This document shows, one piece after another, positions 20,201 to 28,386 of a DNA stretch of 64,000 bases. Below the pieces are notes generated by a model. That model saw only the letters and a program-made list of their open reading frames with translations, was not told the DNA's origin and made no database searches. The translations under genes were made by a program, and so were the position numbers. Location: positions 1 to 64,000 of the forward strand of contig QOUV01000007.1 of assembly GCA_003862155.1 (NCBI GenBank). The letters run 5' to 3'. Each line of letters opens with the position of its first letter. Position 1 is the stretch's first letter. Source of the DNA: Lachnospiraceae bacterium (GTDB lineage Bacteria; Bacillota; Clostridia; Lachnospirales; Lachnospiraceae).

Positions 20201-22776
20201 ATAATATCGAGGTAAGCGATACTACATATAACAAGGGCGCATCGGTTGGTATAGACCAGCATATTAAGATATTTGTACCTGATGGTAAAGGAGGAGATGG
20301 AAGAATTCAGCTGCAGCGAGGGAGAGACTATACTCTTACGTTTATAAGTGGGACAGTCTCTACTTCAAGTGATCCTACAGACGCCGGAACATATGATGTC
20401 CAGATAACAGCAAAAGATTCAAGCAGCTATGTGAAGAACCAGTACACGATAAAAGGATTTAAAGTTAACGCACTGAATATCGAAGATGTCGCAGACCAGT
20501 TCAATGTGGAAAATGCTGCATGGACAGGCAACCCTGTGACACCAAAGGTGACATTTAACGGAAGCGATCTCGATTCTACATACACGGTAACATACGAGAA
20601 CAATATAGATGCATGTGCCAAGACAAGAGCAGAAATGCTGCAGTATAACACGAGCTTTGATGGTAATAAGATTCCGCAGGCTGTTATTACTGGAAAAGGG
20701 AACTATGTCGGAACTATAAAGAGGCCGTTCCAGATAGGTATGCCATTTAGCGATGCGACAATCACACCTACATCGAACTCAAAGATCATTTACAATGGTA
20801 ATTCACAGAGAAGGGAGTATACAGTAAGCTATACTGATGCTTCAGGAAACCGCCAGACGGTTGCGGCAGAAAGATATAACGTTTTATATCCAACAAACAC
20901 AACTGATGCAGGAGACAAAACAGTTCTCTTTACTGCAAATAGTGGTCCGCTTTATGGAACAAAAACTGTAACGTATACGATTTACCCAGTTACAGGCAGC
21001 ACCTGGTCAATTGAGTTTGATACTCTGACGATGGATACGACTGGACAGTATACTGCTCAGTACAATGGAGCCCCTGTCACTCCTTCAGTAAAAGCATATA
21101 GAATAATAGCGGGTGGCACCAGAGAAGAAATTCCGCTCAAGCCGAGTGAGATAACTTATAAAAATAACGAAGCGCCAGGAGTTGCAACGGTATCCGTCAG
21201 TCCGACTAACTACGAGGGAACAAAAACTTTAAACTTCAGAATACTTGGACTTGATATCTCAGGTGACGAATTCTATGCAGCATTTACTGACGGTGTAACA
21301 CGTCTGAAGTACACTGGAAGTGAAATAAAGCCGCCGGTTATAGTGACATATACTGGTTCTCAGGGAACGGTGACTCTGACAGAGGATCGCGATTACTCGC
21401 TGACTTATGAAAATAACATAAATGCTGGTACTGCAGATGTAAAGGTTAACGGCATCGGTAACAATATTGGAACAAGGACATTGACCTTCGATATATATGC
21501 TGATTTTAATGACGCAACCTCAGTATTTACAATACCAAAGCAGATGTACACTGGGAAACCAATTACGTCACTTATGAGAACGACTCTCCAGGCTGGTGGA
21601 AATGACCTGAAGTTGACAGATGATTATACGTTGAATATTATATCAACAGACTCATTTAAAACAAGTGGAACTGCTATATTTACATCACAAGGCAAATACT
21701 ACGAGGGCACGAGAAGAGTGCAGTTCGAGATAGGAACTGTGGATTTGAATTATACAGTTCAGGGCGTAGAATCGTCATATGTATTCGACCATACCGCGCA
21801 CAAACCGGTACCTACAGTTATAGATGACTATGGTAATTCATACACAGTAGAGAATGTAAACTATGCCAGCACATCCGATGGAGGCGCCTGCATAGATGCC
21901 GGTACTGTCCAGATGGAAATTACGATATCGAATAATGGACATCCGGTAACTATACCGTACAGTTACACTATTGAGCAGAGAAATATAAACACTGCAACTA
22001 TGTCTCAGGTTGCAGATGTTGATTATACTGGAACTGCCCAGACGCCGACAGTAAGTATCAGTGATGGGAAAAATCAGCTGAAGAGTTCAAATTCGACGAA
22101 TGATGGCTCTGCGGACTATGCAGTTACTTACACAAACAATGTAAAACCAGGCGTTGCAAAGGTTACAGTAAAAGGTATAAATAACTACAACGGCGAGTCA
22201 AACCTTTATTTCCAGATTAAGGTAAAGACTGCTCCAAAGTTTATTGTTACTGCTATGCCTAATGGCCGGATCAAGGTGACATGGAAGAAAGTAAGTGGAG
22301 CTTCCGGATACCGGGTATTCTATTCGAAAGCCAAGAGCTCACAGAAACAGAAGAATCTTGGAAGTAAGACAACCAGCACATATCTGACAGGTTTGAAGAG
22401 AGGTGTGGTCTATAAGATTGGAATCCAGAGCTATGTTAAAAATAACGGGAAGAAGATTTACAGTAAATCTACAACGAAGAGCATAGCTACTTCGACCAGT
22501 CAGCCGAAGATAAAGACTGCAAAGAGCACTGGAAAGGGCAAAATCAAGATTACCTGGAGTAAGGTTAAAAACGCCACCGGGTATATGGTATACAGAAGAA
22601 ACCAGGGATCTAAGAAGTGGAAGAAAGTAAAGACCACTAAGTCGACTTCGTTCACGAATACAAAACTGAAGAGAGGCAGAAAATACTATTATAAAGTGGT
22701 TTCTTATAAGCAGTACGACAAGACAAAGCGAAGCTACAGCAAGTATTCGAAGACCAGAACTGTAAAATCAAAATAA
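14284..22776 (+). CDS. giant secreted Ig-like repeat surface protein
   Basis: A 2830-residue exported protein. It starts with a signal peptide (MAALTVMTSS.. to ANAAEK, about 1-38) and a Thr/Ser/Lys-rich stretch. Most of it is about fourteen or more degenerate Ig-like repeats with the pattern YxG..xP.V.V...L..G.DYTVTYxNN.NAGTA.V.V.G.GNYTGT. A low-complexity loop sits near residues 1305-1345. The C-terminus (2649-2830) is two fibronectin III-like domains that are very rich in Lys and Arg. There is no LPXTG-like signal or membrane anchor, so wall attachment would rely on charge or partners. GGAGG sits 6 nt before the chosen ATG. Role is probably adhesion or scaffold, but the ligand is unknown. 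Confidence 0.85.
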   Translation: METKRLLKRIAAVTMAALTVMTSSNIDVNLLTANAAEKVEQPAAQSTEQTTSENKTTDTDSKSDAATKRSFTTDESLQRAVADAGFTIDVKTDKVTSAVLKDGETQLTLGKDFTADAKRTGVKNVESKYNYIYTITINGTGEFEGTAKRENVEQISDIAPDGTEDNSAKKQETKKTTVSKKSAPVKKSSVRKNAPVLKAASTTETEDPNKVFQATVTSVTTDKYLRYDTGEGWVFYFNQRFVNYDPEGKKQVARFGDGTRLNNGVTVYYKDEKGEEPLNGGGDDYSIEYGENTEAGESSGTFTVTSNLVGGSYFSTRTDDIASKPYAKKITVSFRILNSILKGSSGEGLKLIYNGQEHNVERTSNGNGKAEGEFVYNGNKVRPEIKYRNGTSNSGEPIWATLSEANQKIKIEYTYDNKTGTALIQTSIPSEGETYEKVNIKYTISARSITDNYNTDINSTTGITIQLSNADDLTYDGTSKEPKVTVTEKGESSDKDGTKTSHTLTEGTDYTVTYQNNTNAGTADVVVSAVENSNYTGSATVPFTIKPKEAVSGDIITDESKKDEGKLYITGLDSKYTGSELKPVPTIKYYVRKKGDDYDVLTLEQGKDFEVTSWTNNTNIAGSDAQNLPTAHICFKGNYTGEIDQTFSITLYDLSSAGTKVTVNSSSEKEVKNTRTGTGEVDFKDYTIDYSPIKSELPVIQIKDSNNRTLSCDKYNKKGDGDYSIAEEPTWAGSGTKQEWPSVGDWNLTITGEGNYSGTITVKFHVSPLDLSKSVSSGKLKIVNQGFDSNGKAYVEFSYKNTVSEYGKTIPYETEENIKATKEVKTGDTTETVTNFTIDPDTNEGLKASKNITLTLHGKGNYTGNLAVDGFKNGLNLADAAMTKDENTLNNAQIRIREFDPFTGAELTPSSNGVIAMPYYGDDIIPQFIVQIKEVNQEGGKTTTTWKRLDSEWFKSSDVSKQTNVGSTYVYRGTITLSAIESDQNTKVYGEKTVQFYVEQHSLSQTDSDGNVNKNILSSDIKANASKIASKTNLDDIGNGLELTLEPENANKYIYIPEDSSNDPKVHTSDVFNETKAGDALAYWRTPTISDNKLKYNTDFTVDFQRNADGRPINVGTIIATGRGNYAHDVIIKLGQDDLSNDDFFIRYNATDYTDNPAVLPGIDFDGNEHWPSVQLWRKQVAGQQSPTQLKEGIDYRVAYINPNGEMTDAKGYLINNDGEYVDLNNNKINTYGYTAIDEYGNLLKDGKYIGSDGYEINDSDVTLNKKDGNLYKGDTKVDNAKLVKSIHGFRQAGSYTIQLIGTATGSADKDKTATTTDTKSSDTAQTGTDTGSKSGDTATKTDDSQSMYFGTRTVTYTIAASTTPLTATFTQNGIVNYNYSSDEKKNNTLKPDFAYEEEKEEVPDGAIRLNVWAQGVAQPLVRSTDGVTGDYTVRSDDNLTEPGQKMVYITGINKYAGQSITTSYNVVVNMSEIGRSDGMLKATPDLSKEEADEKTLYYDGGTTLKTGKRQPFSQYVTIKTDGGNGNIVDDSNYTVSIDGQDDSITNLYSAGSHYIDYIGKGAYQGSYRRNINVVVTRANLLWTGDSTTKGNGTTSVTLPWKNDGYKLGQGALSLYKSVNGTVESVKLTDTDIITVDGKQSKQKNSDGTVSEDLLQKAWKEIGTHTVTIKGPLGSDDFTTLTFTILYDLSKVDINLGKEKSTPYNGTDVYFDSDNNKIDLSQIKVASGSQHLNYDTDYGIERKYTAGNDSKATDFKNAGTIEVSLTEKTGKSMYFDENTKPTASYTISRLMDGDKYFDISQKPITHLTYNGQRQEPKESDFDEKVSYSSAVFTDKLKYGTDYTVKYDSDSTNAGSKSVTITGIGNYGGSKTIKDAYEIDKADLSTIDAKNIHIPDQYFAGAENAITPKTLTIDGITGTLDFSTDYNISNPRNNNVLGTATININGTGDNFTGTASNVTFQIVKLDLSSETVKNNIEVSDTTYNKGASVGIDQHIKIFVPDGKGGDGRIQLQRGRDYTLTFISGTVSTSSDPTDAGTYDVQITAKDSSSYVKNQYTIKGFKVNALNIEDVADQFNVENAAWTGNPVTPKVTFNGSDLDSTYTVTYENNIDACAKTRAEMLQYNTSFDGNKIPQAVITGKGNYVGTIKRPFQIGMPFSDATITPTSNSKIIYNGNSQRREYTVSYTDASGNRQTVAAERYNVLYPTNTTDAGDKTVLFTANSGPLYGTKTVTYTIYPVTGSTWSIEFDTLTMDTTGQYTAQYNGAPVTPSVKAYRIIAGGTREEIPLKPSEITYKNNEAPGVATVSVSPTNYEGTKTLNFRILGLDISGDEFYAAFTDGVTRLKYTGSEIKPPVIVTYTGSQGTVTLTEDRDYSLTYENNINAGTADVKVNGIGNNIGTRTLTFDIYADFNDATSVFTIPKQMYTGKPITSLMRTTLQAGGNDLKLTDDYTLNIISTDSFKTSGTAIFTSQGKYYEGTRRVQFEIGTVDLNYTVQGVESSYVFDHTAHKPVPTVIDDYGNSYTVENVNYASTSDGGACIDAGTVQMEITISNNGHPVTIPYSYTIEQRNINTATMSQVADVDYTGTAQTPTVSISDGKNQLKSSNSTNDGSADYAVTYTNNVKPGVAKVTVKGINNYNGESNLYFQIKVKTAPKFIVTAMPNGRIKVTWKKVSGASGYRVFYSKAKSSQKQKNLGSKTTSTYLTGLKRGVVYKIGIQSYVKNNGKKIYSKSTTKSIATSTSQPKIKTAKSTGKGKIKITWSKVKNATGYMVYRRNQGSKKWKKVKTTKSTSFTNTKLKRGRKYYYKVVSYKQYDKTKRSYSKYSKTRTVKSK

Positions 22777-22789
22777 TATTTTACATCAG

Positions 22790-22818
22790 AAGGCTCTGAC
22801 AAAGTTCAGGGCCTTTTT
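22790..22818 (+). terminator. rho-independent terminator after the giant surface gene
   Basis: AAGGCTCTGA/TTCAGGGCCTT with a short loop and a five-T run. The last T bases and following GACT form the -35 box of the sortase promoter, so terminator and promoter overlap. Confidence 0.85.
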
Positions 22819-22845
22819 GACTAATATTTCCTTCCGTGATAATAT
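22817..22845 (+). promoter_or_regulatory. sortase promoter
   Basis: TTGACT (22817-22822), 17 bp, then TAATAT (22840-22845) preceded by TGA gives a near-consensus promoter with extended -10. Predicted start of transcription is about 22852, one base before the ATG. Confidence 0.75.
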
Positions 22846-22852
22846 ATTCTCA

Positions 22853-24121
22853 ATGAAAAAAAATGAGATAGATGAGGCCATGAGGCCTTATATAGAAAAA
22901 GAAAAGAAGGTTAAGTCAGAAGAGACAGAACAGACTGATGAAAGTCAGGAAGAGGAAGTTTCAACTGAGGAAGAGACTGATAATAAGAAGGATGAATCTT
23001 CTGAAGATGGAATTGTCGAAGTAAATGGCATCCGAAAATTCAAGCTGGGTGATTACTATTTCGACAGTTTTCATGAATACAGGAATGGGCAGGCTGACTT
23101 GAAGAAGATTCAGCTTATAGAAGACAAGATCGATATGAAGGACCCGAACCTTGTCTTAAGGCTTTACCAGACGATCCGCGACGGAGAAATCACTTTCAAG
23201 ACGAAGATTGGTGAGGACTATTTTTCACATATCGGAGATCTGGTGGCTGACAAGTCGGTTGGACTTTTGAAGGATAAGGAAGTAGTTGACACAGCTGAGA
23301 AAAAAGTTCGTCCACAGAGATATATCGGAATGGTGACTATTACAGCGGCTGTAGTTCTCTTCTCTTATTTTGGATTCAATCAGCTTGATGATTATCTGAA
23401 CACGAGGCGTTTGAAGGATCTGCAAGCGCAGACTACTACTCAGAAGGTTGACAGAGCGGGAAAAGCTTCGGAAGAGAAATCGGCAGAGCTTAAAAACGGT
23501 AATCCGTTCAAGCACAAAAAGACTGTAGACGAGAAAAAGCTTACTGTACTTAAAGATTACAGGGAAATGAAGGCCCAGAATAAGAACCTTATCGGATGGC
23601 TAAGGATAGATGGTACAGACATCAACTATCCGGTGATGCAGTCCAAAGATAACTCGTATTATCTGACGCACTCGTTTGATGGAAAGAACAGTACTGCGGG
23701 TGCTCTGTTTATGGATTACAGGAGCGATGCTGTAAACCCGACTACTAACACGATCATTTACGGCCACAATATGAACAATGGCTCGATGTTTGGCAGTCTG
23801 AAGAATTTTCTCAGTGAAAAATACTTCAATCAGCACAGCAAGATAAAATTCGATACGATATACGAACACAGAGAATACGAGCTGGTGGCTGTCTGTCTTG
23901 CAAAAGTTAAAGCTTCAAAGGACAATACTTTCAGATACTATAACTTTATTCAGGCGAATAACGAAAACGAGTGGAACGCTTTTACAGAGAGTGTGGGAGC
24001 GATGGTAGTAAACGGTGGTATGAGTGTTAAGGCCGGAGACGAGCTGCTGACACTTTCCACTTGTAACAACTATATCGAAGACGGCAGGCTGTTTTTGCTT
24101 GCGAAAAGGGTTGAAGGGTAG
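22853..24121 (+). CDS. srtB: class B sortase with long cytoplasmic N-terminal region
   Basis: A membrane transpeptidase that joins surface proteins to the cell wall. From the ATG at 22853 it has 422 residues. The first about 145 are cytoplasmic: an acidic stretch (EETEQTDESQEEEVSTEEE) then a folded-looking region (NGIRKFKLGDYYFDSFHEYR). One membrane segment follows (YIGMVTITAAVVLFSYFGF). The sortase fold has catalytic His in IIYGHNMNNGSMFG, Cys404 in TLSTCNNY and Arg in GRLFLLAKR, a class B layout. Usual SrtB proteins are 230-260 residues. No ribosome site precedes the ATG, while the promoter is only 8 nt away. The adjacent LRR protein is the likely substrate. Confidence 0.9.
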   Translation: MKKNEIDEAMRPYIEKEKKVKSEETEQTDESQEEEVSTEEETDNKKDESSEDGIVEVNGIRKFKLGDYYFDSFHEYRNGQADLKKIQLIEDKIDMKDPNLVLRLYQTIRDGEITFKTKIGEDYFSHIGDLVADKSVGLLKDKEVVDTAEKKVRPQRYIGMVTITAAVVLFSYFGFNQLDDYLNTRRLKDLQAQTTTQKVDRAGKASEEKSAELKNGNPFKHKKTVDEKKLTVLKDYREMKAQNKNLIGWLRIDGTDINYPVMQSKDNSYYLTHSFDGKNSTAGALFMDYRSDAVNPTTNTIIYGHNMNNGSMFGSLKNFLSEKYFNQHSKIKFDTIYEHREYELVAVCLAKVKASKDNTFRYYNFIQANNENEWNAFTESVGAMVVNGGMSVKAGDELLTLSTCNNYIEDGRLFLLAKRVEG

Positions 24122-24171
24122 TAAAATAGAAACTGTATGAAATTAATTGTTTACAGATACAGGGCAGCATA

Positions 24172-25431
24172 ATGAAAAAGAGTACGAGAATAGGATGGAT
24201 ACTTATCACTCTGGCACTCGTGATGGGGGTCTGGGCTTTAACTTCTCACAATTCACAGGCCGACCAGACGACAAATGCCGGATTTGTATTAAGCGATGAT
24301 GGCAGCAGATTGAAGTCATATCAGGGATCTGGTGGTTCGGTTACAGTACCGAGCGGAGTCACAACTATAGATTCCGGAGTTTTTGCTAATAATACTTCGA
24401 TAACGAATGTCAGTCTACCGAATTCAGTCACGACACTGGGAAGCAGGGTTTTTGCTGGTGCTACGAACCTTAGGAGTGTAAGCCTTGGCAATGTTACGAG
24501 TATTCCAGCGCAGACTTTTCAGAACTGCATGAGTCTGACACAGGTATCTATACCATCTACAGTTACAAGTATTGGGAGCCAGGCGTTTTATGGATGTGCA
24601 GCATTGGGTTCTGTCTCAGTGCCGGATTCGGTATCGAGTATATCTACAGATGCATTTGGAGAGTGTAACAACCTGACGTCGATTTCGGCATCGAACAGCT
24701 TCTACTCATCTTACGATGGGTGCTTATATAACGCTTCGGGCTCAAGACTTATCCTGGTTCCACCGGGAAAGTCATCGATTTCATTTTCATCTAATATGAA
24801 ATCGATAGGAGCAGGATCATTTTCATACAATAAGAATATCCGCACGGTTTCGGTGCCTGGCACAGCAGATTCAATCGAAGCAGGAGCGTTCACTAATTCG
24901 GCGGTCAACTCTATAACGATTCCAAAGAGCGTTGTACAGATTGGCTCGCAGGGCAACTGGAAGCCAAATGAGCTGTATGGCTATCAGAACAGTGAAGCCG
25001 CTACATATGCATCAAACAACGGAATCACATTTATAGCATTAGATCCTGGTACTAACAGCAGTTCGGATACTGATGATTCGAATTCTTCAGATGATTCAAG
25101 TGATATTTCGAATAATGATGACCCTGATGATCCGGAGGATGAATCTGATGACGAAAGCAGTGCATCAGGTAATGCTTCAAAGAAAAAAAATGGAGCAGGC
25201 GTACTTCCGAATAAAGGATCCAAAGGTGGCGGTACTGCAGGAGGCGGAAGTTCTACGGCCGGAGGCCGCGGTGGCAGTTACAACGGAAAGGATATAACGC
25301 CGAAGACCGCCGATCCTAACTTAGACCCGAGATACGCTATGTGCGGAGTGCTTTTATTACTTGGTATTTTTGTAATGGTATCGGGAAATAAGAAAAAACT
25401 TACACTAGTAAATCAAGAGAAAGACAGATAA
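24172..25431 (+). CDS. BspA-type leucine-rich repeat surface protein with PKTAD sorting signal
   Basis: The 419-residue exported protein has a signal peptide (1-30), about seven LRR_5/BspA-like repeats (about 48-255: VTTIDSGVFANN, VTSIGSQAFYGC and so on), an acidic Asp/Ser linker (about 283-325), a Gly/Ser-rich linker, and a C-terminal sorting signal: TPKTAD (376-381), a hydrophobic stretch (YAMCGVLLLLGIFVMVSG) and a basic tail (NKKK). PKTxD is a common sortase B-type motif in Clostridia, here with Ala in place of Gly. The gene follows the sortase by 50 nt, so enzyme and substrate are probably paired. A role in adhesion is inferred from BspA relatives. Confidence 0.87.
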   Translation: MKKSTRIGWILITLALVMGVWALTSHNSQADQTTNAGFVLSDDGSRLKSYQGSGGSVTVPSGVTTIDSGVFANNTSITNVSLPNSVTTLGSRVFAGATNLRSVSLGNVTSIPAQTFQNCMSLTQVSIPSTVTSIGSQAFYGCAALGSVSVPDSVSSISTDAFGECNNLTSISASNSFYSSYDGCLYNASGSRLILVPPGKSSISFSSNMKSIGAGSFSYNKNIRTVSVPGTADSIEAGAFTNSAVNSITIPKSVVQIGSQGNWKPNELYGYQNSEAATYASNNGITFIALDPGTNSSSDTDDSNSSDDSSDISNNDDPDDPEDESDDESSASGNASKKKNGAGVLPNKGSKGGGTAGGGSSTAGGRGGSYNGKDITPKTADPNLDPRYAMCGVLLLLGIFVMVSGNKKKLTLVNQEKDR

Positions 25432-25436
25432 TAAAT

Positions 25437-25472
25437 ACCCCATCTGGTGAATGCCAGACGGGGTGTTTTTTT
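25437..25472. terminator. terminator between convergent genes
   Basis: ACCCC-A-TCTGG pairs with CCAGA-C-GGGGT (one mismatch), followed by seven T on the plus strand. It ends the LRR gene and may also serve the convergent gene at 25502. Confidence 0.85.
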
Positions 25473-25501
25473 AAATACTATAGAAGCCTATTTAAAAATA
25501 A

Positions 25502-27457
25502 TCATTTATAGAGGTCAAGTGAAATCGTACTGTCGCTAAGCGCCAGAGCACTGACCCTGTAATCCGGCACACCACTGCGATCAGAGGAAAGCTTCTTGAA
25601 GGAAATGGCACGGACAGAGACAGAATCTTTATCAGTAGCAGTAGATAAACTTACAACGTCTGATTCACTGGAAAGTGTATCGAGTATAGTATCAGACGAA
25701 ATCTTTGTACCATCTGTCCTGCTTCGCTTGAGGACAAGAGAATTTCCGGATGAAGAGACGCTTGTTATAAGAACGTCACTCTTCTGATATTTCTTGATCG
25801 TGGTTAGTTTTTCGTTCTTAAAGCTGACAATATTAAGAGAACTCATATAACCTTTATCGAGATTTGCGAAATTTACTGTGCCATATACAAGGTCTTCATT
25901 CATAAAGCAGAGGGCTCTTAGACGATCTGAACCAGATGCTTTTATCTTATATACTTTATCAAGACTTAGATCCAGGACGCTGATCGAGGTATCGGGCTTT
26001 TCTGTGGAAGTCCAAGCGATGTATCTCATATCGTCAGAAACACAATACTGGACATCCTTCAGGTTCTTTATGATTACATCAGTCTTTTTTGTTGCAAGGT
26101 CAATACCGAGCAGATTTCTGTTCAACAAACAGTAAAACCGGCCACCTGAAGTTCTGTGCAGAAGCTCTGAGAAGTTCTTCCGGAGGTAGGACAATGGCTC
26201 GGCGCTATTGATAAATCCCTCTTCTGTAGCAATATTAAGAGAACTGTCATAATGGTAAATGTCAATTCCGCTTTCCCCCTCATGGCTTCCGCTGTTCATA
26301 TAACCATAGACGACGAAGTCCATTGAGCCGGAAGCATCTATATTTAAAATCTGAATATCATGATCTTTTATCAGTGAACGGGGGTCAGTTGGATCATTTA
26401 AAAATGAGAAAACCGAAGTGATCCTGTTTTGATTTACACTGTATTCAAACAGCGCACCTGACTGAACGAATGCTGCGACAGAACCAGGCTCGTTGGAAGA
26501 TACAACAGGTTTCTCGGCGGAAGCACCTAACAGGAGGGATTTATTCTTGACAGAGAAGCTGTCGTAATTTGGAATAATATCGAGCTTTCTATCGAATGAC
26601 AGGAGGTACATACGAGGTGAACCATAGCGAATTCGGTATTTCTCTGTAGTAAGATAAGAGGCTTTACTGCCATGCTCCAATATATAGGAAATATTAATTG
26701 AGGCTGTGTCTCTGGTCATATTTGTAACAGCGATAATTGGCTCAGACTTAATTTTATGAGAGAATCCGTTCATTCCGATGTCATTTATAGACGAATGAAT
26801 ATTTACATGTGAGATATTTCCACCAGACAGATCGTTAGAAGGTTCGAGATATCTCGATAAAGAATTGTAATCATCAGAAAGACTCGTATTGTGGAAATCA
26901 TGTGCGAAATTTATGAGTTCTTTCATATGACTGTTCTGTGAGATAACAATCTGGCTGTAGTAATGTATATCTTTTCTGCCTGAAGTCAGATTAAGTATCA
27001 GTGTGTATTTGACACCTGGATTAAGCAGATTCGTAAAGGAAGTGTCAAAGGTGACCTTCGAGGACTTCTTATTCAGATTACTGATGGAATCTGTCGAGAT
27101 AGTTCTGGACTCTGAATCAGATGAGCGTATCTCATAACTGGCTTTTTCTATAGAGTTTCCATAGGTATTTACATTAAAAGAGAGTTTCCTGTCGGTATCA
27201 AGAGGAATAAGATTGTCAGTCATCTCGGAGGCGTTCATCTTAGAAGTGTAGCCATGGAGAAGGAGCTGATCTGTCCCAAAGCTGTTTACAGAAACAGTCG
27301 GGAGAGTCGGTGTGCTCATCTGGGAAACATTTGGCGTAGTGTGCCGATTTAATAAAATATAGAAAAAAACAAGAGCAGCAAGAAAAACAACGACCAGGAG
27401 GATGATCCTGTGTTTGGTGCTCTTTTTCATTCCTGTAGTTCTAAATTTAAGAGCCAT
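25502..27457 (-). CDS. membrane-anchored extracytoplasmic protein, function unknown
   Basis: I do not recognise this 651-residue protein. It has a basic start (TTGMKKSTKHR), one membrane segment (RIILLVVVFLAALVFFYILL, about 17-36) and a long outside region of Ser- and Asp-rich short strands with no clear catalytic motif. Repeated patterns such as LNIDASGSMDFVVYGYMNSG and CVSDDMRYIAWTSTEKPD look like beta-propeller blades (TolB/WD-like), but this is inference. There are no cysteine pairs or sorting signals. The gene starts 9 nt after the EamA transporter, so they are co-transcribed. Confidence 0.7.
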   Translation of the reverse strand: MALKFRTTGMKKSTKHRIILLVVVFLAALVFFYILLNRHTTPNVSQMSTPTLPTVSVNSFGTDQLLLHGYTSKMNASEMTDNLIPLDTDRKLSFNVNTYGNSIEKASYEIRSSDSESRTISTDSISNLNKKSSKVTFDTSFTNLLNPGVKYTLILNLTSGRKDIHYYSQIVISQNSHMKELINFAHDFHNTSLSDDYNSLSRYLEPSNDLSGGNISHVNIHSSINDIGMNGFSHKIKSEPIIAVTNMTRDTASINISYILEHGSKASYLTTEKYRIRYGSPRMYLLSFDRKLDIIPNYDSFSVKNKSLLLGASAEKPVVSSNEPGSVAAFVQSGALFEYSVNQNRITSVFSFLNDPTDPRSLIKDHDIQILNIDASGSMDFVVYGYMNSGSHEGESGIDIYHYDSSLNIATEEGFINSAEPLSYLRKNFSELLHRTSGGRFYCLLNRNLLGIDLATKKTDVIIKNLKDVQYCVSDDMRYIAWTSTEKPDTSISVLDLSLDKVYKIKASGSDRLRALCFMNEDLVYGTVNFANLDKGYMSSLNIVSFKNEKLTTIKKYQKSDVLITSVSSSGNSLVLKRSRTDGTKISSDTILDTLSSESDVVSLSTATDKDSVSVRAISFKKLSSDRSGVPDYRVSALALSDSTISLDLYK

Positions 27458-27466
27458 AATTCTCCT

Positions 27467-28339
27467 TTACATAAAATGTGCGAGAACAAATCTGGTACAG
27501 TAAGCGGCGACTATAATGATAAGACCGGTAACAGAGACTGCGGAAATTTTTTCATGTAGAAAGATAGTAGCCAGGATAACAGTGATTACGATCCAGAGAC
27601 TGTAAATAAGGTTTAGCCACAAATCGTAGCTGCAGAGTGCATTTGCCCGGGACAGGGCAAGTGGGGCATAGTAAAATGCTATACCAGCTAAGATTGCAAA
27701 AAGTACGTGGTAGGCTGTGATCTTCTTCAAGTCCTTGTGGTGGATAACAAAAGACAGTATAAGAGCAACAAGCACTACTACAAACATAGATGCCGTCTGC
27801 TGAAGGTCGCCGATAGGATTTTTATTCACATATAGCTTCTGGGCCGCAAGAAAGGCTGGACCTACCAGAGCAAAAAGCCACCATACCGAATGTTTGTGGT
27901 GGATGCCAAATCCCATCAAAAGGACGCCGAGTGTGATCATGATATTTACAATAAGACCAGGTATACCGGGTACCTTTTTAGATAAAACAGCCTGAGCCGC
28001 ATACACAAATACAGCTGTAAGCAGATAAAATGGAGCCGTCGAAAGAACTTCCGTTACCTGAAATGCCAGGCAGAGGAAAATACATCCAAGGCTTAGAAGT
28101 ACACCTGAGATAATAATGTCAATTATATTACCATGAGAAAAATGTTTTGCACTCTTGAAAAAACCATTGAACGAGAGAGTAGTAAATGAGAGCACAAGCA
28201 TAGTGATTCCGGCGATAAGTACTGTCTGAGGCGCAGAAAGTCCCTCCAGCGAGATTTTCGCAAAAACAGCGACAAATCCTGCCAGAAGCAGGGCAACTAT
28301 GAAAAATCCGATCCATCCGGATACAATTCCTGAAGACAT
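27467..28339 (-). CDS. EamA/DMT-family transporter
   Basis: The 290-residue protein is hydrophobic throughout, with about ten predicted membrane helices in two homologous halves, which is the drug/metabolite transporter (EamA) layout. Examples are FIVALLLAGFVAVFAKI and LNLIYSLWIVITVILATIFLHEKISAVSVTG, the second carrying the usual hEKhS-like end of an EamA repeat. Substrate cannot be named. AAAGGA lies before the ATG. It is the first gene of a two-gene unit and is divergent from ltaS, with overlapping promoters. Confidence 0.85.
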   Translation of the reverse strand: MSSGIVSGWIGFFIVALLLAGFVAVFAKISLEGLSAPQTVLIAGITMLVLSFTTLSFNGFFKSAKHFSHGNIIDIIISGVLLSLGCIFLCLAFQVTEVLSTAPFYLLTAVFVYAAQAVLSKKVPGIPGLIVNIMITLGVLLMGFGIHHKHSVWWLFALVGPAFLAAQKLYVNKNPIGDLQQTASMFVVVLVALILSFVIHHKDLKKITAYHVLFAILAGIAFYYAPLALSRANALCSYDLWLNLIYSLWIVITVILATIFLHEKISAVSVTGLIIIVAAYCTRFVLAHFM

Positions 28340-28357
28340 TTACATAAATCCTTTCAC

Positions 28358-28386
28358 TTGAAACCTTAGCCTTCCTATTATATAAT
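28358..28386 (+). promoter_or_regulatory. ltaS promoter
   Basis: TTGAAA (28358-28363), 17 bp, TATAAT (28381-28386). The -10 shares bases with the -10 of the divergent EamA promoter. Confidence 0.8.
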
